Both the position numbers and the translations under genes were made by a program. 64,000 nt of DNA, taken from Drosophila pseudoobscura (Eukaryota > Arthropoda > Insecta > Diptera > Drosophilidae). Below are positions 35,801 through 49,038 of the stretch, piece after piece; within the stretch, counting starts at the first letter, position 1; each line of letters opens with the position of its first letter. The notes below the pieces were generated by a model, which was not told the origin of the DNA, searched no databases, and worked only from the letters and a program-made list of their open reading frames with translations. The stretch spans positions 31,124,001-31,188,000 of the forward strand of contig NC_046679.1 in the NCBI RefSeq assembly GCF_009870125.1. The letters run 5' to 3'.

Positions 35801-38800
35801 GATTTTTGTTGACATTTTCGGGTGCATTTTTTAGGTCAAGTTCATCATGGATCACGAGACAACGCTGGCCGAATTGCTGGGCCTGAATCTACACGAATGC
35901 GAGGAGGAGGTGAAAAATATCGTGGACAAGGCCGTCAAGGAGATGTCGATGGAGAAAATCCTTAGGGATTTGAACACCACATGGTCGGCAATGGAGTTTG
36001 ACCATGAGCTGCATCCGCGCACTGGGTGTAACCTCCTGAAGGCTTCGGAAGAACTCATAGAGACGCTTGAAGATAATCAGGTTTGCCTACAGAATTTAAT
36101 AACATCCAAGTACATCGCCCATTTCCTCGAAGAAGTTTCAACTTGGCAAAACAAACTTATGATCGCCGATCAAGTGATAACCGTTTGGTTTGAGGTGCAA
36201 CGCACTTGGACCCATCTTGAGAGTATCTTCATGAGTTCGGAAGACATACGCAAACAGCTCCCCGTCGATTCGGTGCGTTTCGATAATATCGATGCGGAAT
36301 TTCGCGTACTCATGGATGAGATGTCCCTCTCGTCGAATGTGGTGGCATCGACCAATCGACCTGGGCTGATCGAACGCTTGGAGCATTTGCAAAAGGAGCT
36401 TACGCTTTGCGAGAAGGCATTGGCAGAGTATTTGGAAACGAAACGTTTGGCTTTTCCTCGTTTCTATTTTGTATCATCGGCCGATCTGCTGGATGTCCTC
36501 AGCAATGGCATTCAGCCGGAAATGGTCACCAAGCATCTAACCAAACTCTTCGATTCGATTGCCCGCTTAAAGTTCAATCGTGACCAGGCCAATGAGATCG
36601 ACACAGCTTCGGGCATGTATGCCAAGGATGGCGAGTATGTCGAGTTCAACGAACTGGCTAGCATACGCGGACCCGTCGAGGTCTGGCTGAATCGCATCCA
36701 GGCGGCGATGCGGGCCAGTCTGCGGCACTATGTCACAGAAGCTGTGACAGCTTATGAGGAAAAGCAACGGGAACAATGGTTGTTCGACTATCCTGCCCAG
36801 GTGTCCCTCTGCGGATCCCAGATCTGGTGGTCCACGGAGGTGAACATCGCCTTCAGCCGCCTTGAGGAGGGCTACGACAACGCCATCAAGGACTACTACA
36901 AGAAACAGATCTCACAACTCAGTTTACTCATAACACTTCTGCTGGGCGAGCTTAGCAAGGGCGATCGTCAGAAAATCATGACGATATGCACCATTGATGT
37001 GCATTCGAGAGATGTGGTCGCTAAGATGATTCAGGCCAAATTGGATTCAGGCTCCGCTTTTATGTGGCAATCGCAGTTGAGGCATCGCTTCGACGATGTG
37101 GAGAAGGACTGCTTTGCCAATATTTGCGACGCCGAGTTCCAGTATTGTCACGAATACTTAGGCAATACGCCACGCCTGGTCATAACGCCGCTCACAGATC
37201 GCTGTTACATCACCCTGACACAATCCCTCCATCTAGTGATGGGCGGGGGCCCGGCTGGCCCCGCCGGTACGGGAAAAACTGAAACAACCAAGGACTTGGG
37301 ACGCGCCATCGGTATCATGGTCTACGTCTTCAACTGTTCCGAACAAATGGACTACCAGTCGTGCGGCAACATTTACAAGGGCCTGGCCCAGACCGGCGCC
37401 TGGGGATGCTTCGACGAATTCAATCGCATCACCGTCGAGGTCCTGTCGGTGGTGGCGGTGCAGGTGAAGTCCGTGCAGGACGCCATACGCGACAAAAAGA
37501 ATATGTTCAATTTTATGGGCGAAATGATTAGCCTTGTGCCAACGGTGGGGATATTTATTACCATGAATCCTGGCTACGCGGGACGCACAGAGCTGCCGGA
37601 GAATCTGAAGGCACTGTTCCGGCCCTGTGCCATGGTCGTGCCGGACTTTGAGCTCATCTGCGAGATTATGCTGGTGGCCGAGGGCTTCCAGGATGCCCGA
37701 GTGCTGGCCCGCAAATTCATCACACTCTATACGCTGTGCAAGGAGCTGCTGTCCAAACAGGATCACTACGATTGGGGCCTGAGGGCGATCAAATCTGTGC
37801 TGGTTGTGGCTGGATCACTAAAGGTATGGTGGAGCTTCAATAATCATTACTGGTGTCCCTAATCTATGATCTATGTTAAAGCGCGGTGATCCTGGCCGAC
37901 CGGAGGAGGAGGTCCTAATGCGCGCCTTGCGCGACTTTAATATACCGAAAATAATCACCGACGATATGCCGGTGTTCATGGGGCTCATCAGCGATTTATT
38001 TCCCGCCTTGGATGTGCCACGCAAACGTGATCAGGACTTTGAGCGCACCGTAAAACAAGCTGCCTCCGACTTGCTACTGCAACCAGAAGATAATTTCATT
38101 TTGAAAGTGGTGCAACTGGAGGAACTGTTGGAGGTACGTCACTCTGTGTTCATCGTTGGCAATGCAGGCACGGGCAAGACCCAAGTGTGGAAGACGCTGC
38201 TGCGCACCTATCAGAACATCAAGCGGAAGCCCATATTCAATGACTTGAATCCGAAAGCGGTGACCAATGATGAACTTTTCGGCATCATCAACCCGGCGAC
38301 ACGTGAGTGGAAAGACGGTCTGTTCTCGGTGCTAATGCGGGATCAGGCAAACATAACGGGCGATCAACCAAAGTGGATTGTTCTCGATGGCGACATCGAT
38401 CCCATGTGGATCGAGAGCTTGAATACCGTAATGGACGATAATAAAGTATTGACTTTGGCAAGTAACGAGCGCATTGCGTTGACTCCTTCGATGCGTTTGC
38501 TCTTTGAGATCTCCAACCTGAGAACAGCAACACCGGCAACTGTATCCAGGGCTGGCATATTGTACATTAACCCCCAGGACTTGGGTTGGAATCCGTAAGT
38601 ACTATCTATCGATCAGCCTGTCAACTAATCCATCAATCAATCTACAATTGTTAGCTATGTGACGAGTTGGGTTGAAACGCGTAAAATTCCAGCCGAAAAG
38701 TCCAATTTGGTCATGTTATTCGATAAGTACATACCGCCTTCATTGGAAACGATACGCGTGCGTTTCAAAAAGATCACGCCTGTCGCCGAAATGGCCCACA

Positions 38801-41800
38801 TACAAATGCTGTGCCATCTACTAAACTGTTTTCTAATACCGGCGAACACCCCGGCCGATTGCCCAAAAGAATGGCACGAACTGTACTTTGTTTTTGCCTG
38901 TATTTGGGCGTTCGGTTCGGCCATGTTCCAGGATCAAGCCATTGACTATCGCGTGGAGTTCAGCAAATGGTGGGTAAATGAATTCAAAACTGTTAAGTTC
39001 CCCTCAGGTGAGTGCCACATCACAGCTTCTATATGAAATCTTCCCTGAGTGTAACACAAATGCGATCGATCCAACAAAACAAAAGGTGGAACAGTTTTCG
39101 ATTACTTTCTGGATAGCGAGACGAAGACCTTCCTGCCCTGGACGGAGAAGACACCCAAGTTTGAGCTGGACTCGGATCTACCGCTGCAAGCTGTCATAGT
39201 GCACACCTCCGAGTCGATACGCCTGCGTTACTTCCTAGATCTCCTGATGGATAAGAAGCACCCGGTGATGCTAGTTGGGAATGCCGGCTGCGGCAAGACC
39301 GTACTGGTTAACGAGAAGCTTCAATCGCTTTCTGAGAATTACGCTGTCACTACAATACCATTCAATTTCTATACCACGTCCGAGATGTTGCAAAAGATAC
39401 TCGAAAAGCCGCTGGAAAAGAAAGCGGGTCGCAACTACGGACCGCCCGGCAACAAGCTACTCTGTTACTTTGTGGACGACATCAATATGCCCGAGGTGGA
39501 CTGCTATGGCACCGTTCAGCCGCACACCCTGATGCGGCAGCATCTCGACTATGGCCACTGGTACGACCGGAACAAGTTGACCCTGAAGGACATCCACAAC
39601 TGTCAGTATGTGGCCTGCATGAACCCCACCTCGGGCAGCTTCACCATCAATCCGCGTCTCCAGCGACACTTTTGTGTGCTGGCCGTCAGTTTTCCCGGCC
39701 CCGAGTCAATAACGGTCATGTACTCGGCCATTCTGGCGCAGCATTTTGCCAACGCCGAGCAGAAGTTCGTACCAATCGTCCACCGAATGACGGCCAATAT
39801 TGTGGCAGCCACGATAGCGCTGCACAACAAGTGCCTGCAGGTCTTCCTGCCTACGGCCATCAAGTCGCATTACATCTTCAACTTGAGAGACATCAGCAAT
39901 GTTTTTCAGGTGGGTTCAGAGCACCATTCTCTACATGTATTGTGATTAATTTGTGATTTGTTTCTTTTAGGGATTGCTGTTTAGTTCCACAGAGTGTTTG
40001 ACGGGATCAACAGATCTTATACGTTTGTGGCAACACGAGACACAGCGTGTGTACGCGGATAAGCTAACTGATGATAAGGATATCGATAGCTTTACCAAAA
40101 TGCAGCATGACATTGTCAAGAAGTCGTTCGAAGAAATTGACGAATCCGTTATATTCGACAAGCCGAATATCTACTGTCATTTCGCTGGAGGAATTGGTGA
40201 TCCTAAGTACATGCCCATCAAGGGCTGGACTGAGCTTCACAAACTCCTTCAGGAAGCAATGTCATCGTATAATGATCTAGTCGCTGCCATGAATCTGGTG
40301 CTATTCGAGGATGCGATGATGCATGTTTGCAGGTAAGCCCTACCCTCATAAAAATCCCCCCCAAAACCAGGAAAAATCTGTTTTATTTTCAGAATAAATC
40401 GCATATTAGAATCACCGCGTGGCAGCGCCTTATTGGTTGGTGTTGGTGGCAGTGGCAAACAATCTCTAGCGCGCTTGGCAGCATTCATATCCAGCTTGGA
40501 GGTCGTGCAGATACAGCTTAAGAAGGGCTACTGCGTCAACGATTTGAAGGTGTCTTTTCATATGAACCATATACTTAAGCCGCCTATGTTAACAATTTTT
40601 CATTTTTAGAGCGAATTTTCAGGATTGTATTTGAAGGCTGGTTTGAAAAATGTTGGCACTATGTTCTTAATGACGGATGCCCAAATCCCCAGCGAGGATT
40701 TTCTTGTCCTTATCAACGATATGTTAGCCACTGGCGAGATACCAGATCTATTTCCGGACGACGAAATCGAGAACATAATAGCTGGCGTGCGAAATGAGGT
40801 CAAAGGTGCGGGACTGGTTGATACGCGAGAAAACTGCTGGAAATTCTTCATCGATCGTGTGCGCAAACAACTGAAGATAGTTCTGTGCTTTTCACCAGTG
40901 GGTTCAACATTGCGTGTTCGGTCGAGAAAATTCCCTGCCATCATCAATGCCACATCCATCAATTGGTTCCACGAATGGCCTCAGGAGGCACTCATCTCGG
41001 TGGCCATGAACTTTTTGGCCCAGAACAAGGTTCTGCCCGAGAACCATCGCGATTCTGTGGCTAAGTTCATGGCCTATGTCCATACGTCGGTCAACACGAC
41101 GTCCAAAGTCTATTTACAGAATGAGCGCCGCTACAACTACACAACGCCCAAGAGTTATCTCGAACAGATTAACCTCTATATCAAGCTGCTCAACCACAAG
41201 CACGATGATCTGCAGAGCAAAATCGAGCGTCTGGAAAATGGTCTGGAGAAGCTGCGCTCCACCGCCTTGCAGGTGGCCGATCTGAAGGTGAAGCTGGCCG
41301 TCCAGGAGGTCGAGCTGAAGGAGAAGAACGATGCGGCCGATGCTTTGATCGAAATTGTGGGCATTGAAACGGAGAAAGTGCAAACGGAGAAAGCCGTGGC
41401 CGACGAGGAGGAAATGAAGGTCGCTTTGATAGCCGACGAAGTCAGCAAAAAGCAGCGCGACTGCGAGGAGGATCTCCTCAAAGCAGAGCCCGCTCTGATG
41501 GCCGCCCAGGATGCCCTCAACACCCTCAACAAAGCCAATCTCACAGAGCTAAAGAGCTTCGGCTCCCCGCCGGGAGTCGTGACAAATGTGACCGCCGCCG
41601 TTATGGTTCTGCTCGCCCCTGGTGGCAAGATACCCAAAGACCGCTCCTGGAAGGCAGCCAAAATAGCAATGGCAAAGGTGGACGCGTTCCTGGATGCACT
41701 GATCAACTATGACAAGGAGAATATACACCCAGAAATCATCAAGGCCATTCAGCCGTATCTCAAGGATCCAGAATTCGAGCCTGAGTTTGTGCGCTCCAAG

Positions 41801-44800
41801 TCGGGAGCAGCGGCCGGCCTGTGTGCCTGGGTCATCAATATAATCAAATTCTACGAGGTCTACTGCGATGTGGAGCCCAAACGGAAGGCACTGGCAGCGG
41901 CCAATGCAGAACTGGCCGCGGCCCAGGATAAGCTAGCGGGTATCAAACGGAAAGTGATGGTATGTTTCCCAAATGATGACTAAATTCTTTTAAGTTTTTC
42001 TTATAGCCAACTCTTCTCCTTACAGGGTCTCGAGGAGCAGCTGGCCAAGCTAACGGCCGACTTTGAGAAGGCAACGGCGGATAAATTGCGTTGCCAACAG
42101 GAGGCGGATGCCACGCAAGCAACCATCGCCCTGGCCAATCGACTGGTGGGCGGTCTGGCCAGTGAGAATGTGCGCTGGGCAGAGGCTGTCAACAAGTGAG
42201 TGTCCCAGTGAATATCTCCTTATGTGCATCCTAGTTAATGTATATGTATCTTCCACACAGCTTCGTGAAGCAGGGCATTACCTTACCCGGCGATATCCTA
42301 CTCATTACCGCCTTCATTTCCTATGTCGGTTGTTTCACGAAAGGATTTCGCATCGATCTACTGCTTAAGATGTGGACACCCTTTCTCAAGAGCATTGATC
42401 CACCCATACCCACAACCGAGAGTCTCGATCCCCTATCGCTGCTCACCGACGACACAACCGTTGCCGTTTGGACCAATGAGGGACTCCCCAGTGATCGCAT
42501 GTCGATCGAGAATGCCACGATTCTGTCCAATTCGGATCGTTGGCCTCTGATGATCGACCCCCAGCTGCAGGGCGTCAAATGGATAAAGCAAAAGTATGGC
42601 GAGGATCTAAAGGTTATACGGTTGGGTCAGCGCAGCTATTTGGAAAACATCGAGAAGTCCATTAATGCAGGCTGCACTGTGCTGATTGAGAATATTGATG
42701 AGAACTTGGACCCAGTGCTCGATTCTTTATTGGGTCGCAATTTGATCAAGAAGGGAAAGTAAGTGTGGGAGGGTTCACACAGTACTTAAATAAAATATCT
42801 CATCCTTTGCAGAGCCCTCAAAATCGGGGACAAAGAGGTCGAATACAACTCCAATTTCCGTTTGATTCTGCACACAAAACTAGCTAATCCGCACTACAAA
42901 CCAGAGATGCAAGCACAAACTACACTCATTAACTTTACCGTTACACGAGATGGCCTCGAAGATCAACTGCTGGCGGAAGTGGTGAAGGCCGAGCGCCCCG
43001 ACCTGGAGGAACTGAAGGCCGAGTTGACCAAACAACAGAATGACTTCAAAATCATGCTGAAGAAACTGGAGGACGATCTGCTGTCGCGCCTTTCGTCGGC
43101 GGGTGAGAATATTTTAGGTGACACTGCATTGGTAGAGAACCTGGAGACCACCAAGAGCACGGCATCAGAGATTGAGGTGAAGGTGGCGGAAGCCAAGATA
43201 ACATCGAAGAAAATCGACAAGGCCCGTGAATACTACAGACCAGCAGCGGCCAGGGCCAGTCTGCTCTACTTTATACTGAACGAATTAAACACGATCAATC
43301 CGATCTATCAGTTCTCACTTAAGGTAGGCTAATAGGTAATAGGTTGTATGGGAATGGATTTTGATTGTTCCTTTGATCTACAGGCTTTTAGTGTAGTGTT
43401 CCAAAAGGCCATAGCCAAGGCTGATCCGGGCGAAACTTTGGATTTGCGCGTGTCCAATCTGATCGATTGCATTACGTATTCGGTCTTTCAGTATACTTCG
43501 CGTGGTCTTTTCGAATGCGACAAGCTAATCTTTGCCTCGCAAATGACATTTCAGGTGAGAGCTTCTATCACACTGATGTTTGATCTTTGATTAATGAATT
43601 GATTCCCACAGATTCTACTTATGAACGAGGAGTTGACATCCGCGGAACTGGACTTCCTACTCCGCTTCCCGATCAAGCCACATGTGACAAGTCCTGTGGA
43701 CTTCTTATCAAACCAATCGTGGGGCGGAATTTGCAGTCTAGCGTCCAAGGATGAGTTCCGGAACTTGGATCGTGACATCGAAACGTCTTCGAAGCGCTGG
43801 AAGAAGCTTGTGGAATCGGAGCTGCCGGAGAAGGAGAAATTCCCACAGGAATGGAAGAACAAAACTGCTTTGCAGAGGCTCTGCATGATCAGAGCTTTAA
43901 GGCCCGATCGCATGACCTATGCTTTAGCGTAAGTATCCGCCAGATACTCCGAAATTAAGTACGAATAATGTGTAATCCATTTCATTACAGTGACTTCATT
44001 GAGGAGAAACTGGGCTCCAAATATGTGGAGAGCCGTGCCATGGAGTTTGCCAAATCCTACGAGGAGGCCAGTCCATCCACACCGATCTTCTTTATACTCT
44101 CGCCAGGAGTTAATCCCCTGAAGGATGTGGAGGCTTTGGGCAAAACACTGGGCTTTACAATGGATCTCGGTAATTTCCATAATGTGTCATTGGGACAGGG
44201 TCAAGAAGCCATTGCAGAGGCGGCCATGGATACAGCAGCGAAGAATGGCCACTGGGTGGTGTTACAGAATATTCATTTGGTGAGGAAATGGTTGCCCGTC
44301 CTTGAGAAGAAACTGGAGTACTATGCCGAGGACTCGCATCCAGACTACCGCATGTTCCTGAGCGCAGAGCCAGCATCCACTCCCTCAGCTCACATTATAC
44401 CACAGGTATGTCTACCTATAATCAATATTAAAGATGTAGTGATTTAATTTCCATATCGATTCTAGGGTATATTGGAATCATCGATCAAGATCACCAATGA
44501 GCCACCGACTGGCATGCTGGCGAATCTCCACAAGGCTCTGGACAACTTCACCCAGGAAACTCTGGAGATGTCGGGCAAGGAGGCCGAGTTCAAGGCCATT
44601 TTATTCTCCCTCTGCTACTTCCATGCCGTGGTGGCAGAGAGGCGCAAATTTGGCCCACAAGGCTGGAACAAGATCTATCCCTTCAATGTGGGTGACCTGA
44701 ACATCAGTGTGTCAGTGCTGTACAACTATCTGGAGGCCAATGCCAAGGTGCCGTGGGAAGATCTGCGCTATCTGTTCGGGGAGATCATGTATGGGGGGCA

Positions 44801-46795
44801 CATAACCGACGACTGGGACAGGCGGCTGTGCATCACCTATCTGGAGGAGTATATGCAGCCGGATCTGGTGGATGGTGAGCTGTTTCTGGCGCCATCCTTT
44901 CCCGCACCGCCCAACACGGACTACCAGGGCTATCACAGCTATATAGACGATATGATGCCAGCGGAGTCGCCGTATCTGTATGGCCTGCATCCCAATGCGG
45001 AGATCGGGTTCCTAACCACGCGAGCGGAGAACATTTTCCGCACTGTTTTCGAGATGCAGCCACGCGACGCAGGTGCCGGGGGCGGGACAACGGTGACGCG
45101 CGAGGACAAGGTCAAGCAGATTGTCGATGAGATTATTGAGAAGCTGCCGGAGGAATTCAACATGATCGAGATCATGAACAAGGTGGAGGAGCGTACGCCG
45201 TATGTGATAGTGGCCTTTCAGGAGTGCGAGCGCATGAATTTCCTGACCAGCGAGATGAAGCGCAGCCTGAAGGAATTGGACTTGGGCTTAAAGGGTGAAT
45301 TGACCATTACATCGGACATGGAGGTGCTGGAGAATTCACTGTTTTTGGATCAAGTGCCGCCCATTTGGACGCAACGTGCGTATCCTTCGCTCTTGGGTCT
45401 CAACAATTGGTTCATCGACTTGTGCTTGCGTCTGCGAGAGCTGGAGACCTGGTCCACCGACTTTGTGGTAAGGCCATCCAGTAAACAGTCCAAAAATGCT
45501 CTTAGCTGATTCGTTTCTTTTCACTCTGCAGCTTCCCTCTTGCGTCTGGCTGGCTGGGTTCTTCAATCCGCAGTCTCTACTCACAGCCATCATGCAGAGC
45601 ACAGCGCGACGCAATGACTTGCCACTGGACAAGATGTGCCTGCAGTGTGACGTGACCAAGAAGCAGAAGGAGGAATTTACGTGAGATATGATACGCAATA
45701 CCCAATTGACTCTTCAGATGACCCTCCCAGCGAGAGGGTGCAGGCATTTCTATATGCAAAAAGTATCGCTAATGCGGTGATTGTTTCGTTGTACATAGGA
45801 AGAGTGACATTTAACAGGGGTATTCCAGCTTTGGCTAGTTGTAACCTCTTTCCACAGTTTGTCGACCCTCCGGGGCCCCTTTTCTATGCCATGTAATCTA
45901 TTTCATGCGATGTTACAACATGTAGGGGGGAGGGCACTTCTGTTTGAACTGCGGCCAATGGCCAGCGACTGTCTTCGCTCCGAGTGTGTCTATTTATAGC
46001 CGCAATGCTATTTCATAAGAGCTAATTTTAAAACACCACATTGAGTATAAATAGGAATTATTAATAGCATTGTAATTTACAATTGTCTGTGTGCCGCCTG
46101 ATTGTGGCTGTCCGCTGTGCTGATTGCTTATTAAGTGGCGCCCTGGTCGACAAAACGTCGCACGTTTCACATGGCGTCGGCTGTCGCCGCTAAGCAAACA
46201 ATGGCTTGGCACCGGCGCACCGTCGCGACGTACAAGCAGATTAGCATCTAGACCAGCACCAGCCCCCCCAACTAATTAAACTACTATAGATAGACAGGCG
46301 GACAGACACTCGATTGAAAAGATCCACGATCTTGTAATTACAGAACGGCACCGCGCGATGGTTGCTGCGTGCACGGGATTTTCATGGAGGGCGCTCGATG
46401 GGATATACAGCAGGGCATCATAATGGAGTCGCGGCTCAAAGAACTCTATCCGTCAATGCCAGTGATCAATATTCGGGTGAGTTTTTTGTAATGCAAATTT
46501 TTCTTTGGTAAATGCGAAAATCCGAGAATGCTGAATTGAAAATAGATCTGTGGCGTCTCTGAGATGGCGCATGTTGGAATAAATTCCCAAAAAAACTAGA
46601 TTCCACTCCATTTCGAATTGTCTATTGCAGGCCATTACCCAAGACAAGCAAGACTTGAGGAATATGTACGAGTGCCCCGTCTACAAGACCCGAACTCGTG
46701 GCCCCACCACCTACGTCTCGAATTTGAATCTGAAAACCAAAGACAAGCCTGGCAAATGGATTCTGGCCGGTGTGGCCCTACTTCTGCAGACTTAA
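29872..46795 (+). CDS. Dhc93AB: Axonemal outer-arm dynein heavy chain (DNAH9/11/17 type)
   Basis: Microtubule motor of ciliary/flagellar outer arms. Coding exons: 29872-30595, 31295-31447, 31541-31752, 31811-32052, 32118-32400, 32460-32725, 32786-33237, 33295-34871, 35116-35388, 35835-37823, 37882-38594, 38655-39007, 39086-39909, 39971-40332, 40393-40549, 40610-41959, 42026-42195, 42261-42758, 42813-43323, 43384-43554, 43612-43928, 43991-44405, 44466-45467, 45532-45680, 46344-46476, 46631-46795. Together they make 4486 residues. The tail fills about residues 1-1400, then the linker. P-loops: AAA1 GPAGTGKT (1869-1876) with Walker B CFDEF (1919-1923); AAA2 GNAGTGKT (from 2150); AAA3 GNAGCGKT (from 2477); AAA4 GVGGSGKQ (2824-2831). 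Two coiled coils of the stalk flank a KSFGSPP-containing microtubule-binding region near 3175. The end, ...AGVALLLQT, is family-typical. In flies it is expected in sperm flagella and chordotonal cilia. The first Met was chosen as upstream of the conserved tail start. Confidence 0.95.
35683..35712 (+). CDS. Dhc93AB: Possible 30-nt cassette exon of Dhc93AB
   Basis: CATTGCAG|AGTCTGGCC ... GTTACC|gtaagt encloses exactly 30 nt. Translated in phase 0 they read [10 protein letters not shown]. Both neighbours (35388 donor, 35835 acceptor) are also phase 0, so inclusion adds ten residues in frame just before [15 protein letters not shown] in the linker-proximal tail. Other outer-arm heavy chains as I recall them join directly at this point, so skipping is probably the default form. 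Confidence 0.5.
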
Positions 46796-46996
46796 ATCGG
46801 AAACTAATTAGTTTTCTTTCTGTATTCCTAACCTATTTAGTAGAATTTTATAGCTGAAATTTGGAATAATTCGCAATTTAGAAAGGCATCTCTGTAGTAC
46901 AATAATAGACCTAAGATTCGTAGACTTATATACAAATGTTTCTAGTAGAATTCAGACTTAACTTTCGATTGAACTTCTTTGTAGTGCACTTTTTGA

Positions 46997-47002
46997 AATA
47001 AA
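46997..47002 (+). terminator. Candidate Dhc93AB poly(A) signal
   Basis: AATAAA 202 bp after the stop codon at 46793-46795, the first such hexamer downstream. Confidence 0.55.
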
Positions 47003-48597
47003 TCACTTCCTAAGTAGTCTTGCCTTAGGCGCACTAGCATAAAAACTTAACAGAAAAGCGACATTTTGTTTACCTTACTGGGGAAATCTCCAAGGCCAAA
47101 TCCAAAGATTACTTTCTATGGGTAAGAACGATGCATATTTTCATATAATTGTGACTCAATTTTTGTTTGCTTAAAGGTAAAAACCCCAAGGAAATCACCT
47201 AATTACGCATGAAACAATACCACCCATCAATTTGGATGATATTCCTGGCTGATAATCGTATGCCGCTGATAAGACTATAAATTTCTATGAGCTTGAGAGC
47301 CATGAGAGAAACGCATACAAAAAATCCCAAAAATGTAAAAGAAAAATTCTAAATCAAAAGCGTCGCGTATCCATAAATAACAGACCTACATATAGTTATG
47401 GATATATGCTACAATACGTATGAAATGTCTGAAACGGAACCATCAAAGAAAATTCATAGACATTTCTGGGGTGGAGTGAACTCGTGGCCGTCGCAAATTG
47501 AAACAATTTTCACATATTTTTGCCTTTGGTTTTATTTAATTTTGAATTTTTGTTGTACCTCTCTCTTTCTGATAAGCGTGCGACTGCTTTGGGGTACGAG
47601 TCCGGTGGTCCGGTGGTCTGCCGGTCTGGCGGTCTGGCGGTCGATTATGCTGACGAAATTTTCGAAGATGCCACAGCAGCAGCAGCATTGGGCAGCATCG
47701 CGAGCCAAGAGAGAGAACAGTATTGAACGGTACGTGAACCAATTAACAGCGGCTGGCCGAGGACGAGAATTTTTAGCAACAGCATTTCTGTGACTGCATA
47801 AATACATGAATAATTCAAATACAAAACTCCAGCCAGCAACAACAAGGTGGACAACGACAACGACAACGACAGCGACAGCGACAACGTGACGTGACGTGAC
47901 TTGCCTATAGAGAGAGAGAAGTATCGATCAAACGATCGCCCAATCTACCGATCGATCGGATCGGTGTTCGTATGAATCTTCCAGCCAAGCTAACAGCAAG
48001 CCACCACCATCGCAAATACTCGTACAAAACAAAAAACAATACAATACTTGTATAAGAATAAGAAAAAAGTAAAGAGTAAAGGCAAAATGTTGTACAGAGA
48101 AACGAAAAAAAGAAAATTGAAGACGACGACACGAGCGTAAATCTTTTTAGCATGAACAAAATTCTATAAAACTAACAGACACTGTGTGGTTGGACATCAT
48201 TCGTGCGCTACGACGGCAAACGGCAGACGACAGCCATCAGAGCCAGATACAGATAGCCAGCCAGCCAGCCAGTCGGACAGTCATTGATTGATTGATTGCT
48301 GGACCCCAGCGCAAGCCCAAAACCCAAACCCAAACCAAACTCAAACTCGAAACTGAAATTGAAAATCGAATCGCTGTGCAGCCAGCAGTATCCGTATCTG
48401 TATCTGTATCTGTATCTGTATCTAACAGCGGACGGACCACAACCAACCCATCCCATCCCATCACATCCCATCCTATCGCAGCATCCAACGTCCAGTCGCA
48501 GTCGTCAAGCCATCAATCAGTCATTTAGTCAGTTTGTCAATCGACCACTCGGACGCTGGACGCTGGCTGGAGGATATCTTTGCGCGGCGCTTTAGTT
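47003..48597. repeat. Simple-sequence-rich upstream region of the Kazal gene
   Basis: No gene seen. It contains a GC-rich GGTCCGGT/GGTCTGGCG minisatellite (47599-47643), an ACAACG/ACAGCG hexamer array (47850-47886) that runs into GTGAC x3 (to 47900), CCAGCCAGCCAG (about 48254-48270) and a TATCTG hexamer array (48388-48423). ORFs here are by-products of those repeats. Confidence 0.7.
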
Positions 48598-48603
48598 TCA
48601 GTT
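48598..48603 (+). promoter_or_regulatory. Candidate initiator of the Kazal gene
   Basis: TTTCAGTTCGCATTTGG contains a perfect TCAGTT initiator (A at 48600). No TATA box or clear DPE is at the canonical distance. It would give an unspliced, purine/AATC-repeat-rich leader of about 440 nt before the ATG at 49039. Confidence 0.35.
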
Positions 48604-49038
48604 CGCATTTGGACGCGTGCTGGTGCGGCATCGCCGAGACAGAGAGTCGAGTCGAATCGAATCAAATCGTATTGGATTGAATCAGAATCACAACCCAGAA
48701 GCAGAAGCAGAAGCACACACGGAATCAGAATCAGAATCGTCCGCGATTAAACATTTATATACGTAACAACAAAAACAGACACACACAAACACACGTGTCT
48801 GAAGTTCAGTGACAAGCCCCAACTCGGGAATATATATTTTATAGAATATATTGAATCATTTCGGTTGACTTTTAATCAACTCAACGGCAGCCACGGCATA
48901 TTCAATTCGTCTAACCCCCAAAGTTCACACGCAGAAAAAAACTATTGTGCAAAGTGCGTTTAAAGCAGCTAAAGTGCGGAAGTGAAGATCCTAAAATACC
49001 TGCGGCAATTAATCGGAAGTCAACAAATATTTAACAAT

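Noticed and set aside
37239-37280. Gly instead of Ala before [10 protein letters not shown] in dynein AAA1
   Set aside because: The residue lies outside the phosphate-binding core, which is intact, so it is unlikely to matter.
48208-48528. Frames with YRYRYRY, DTDTDT or VSVSVS repeats
   Set aside because: They are six-frame translations of the TATCTG hexamer array.
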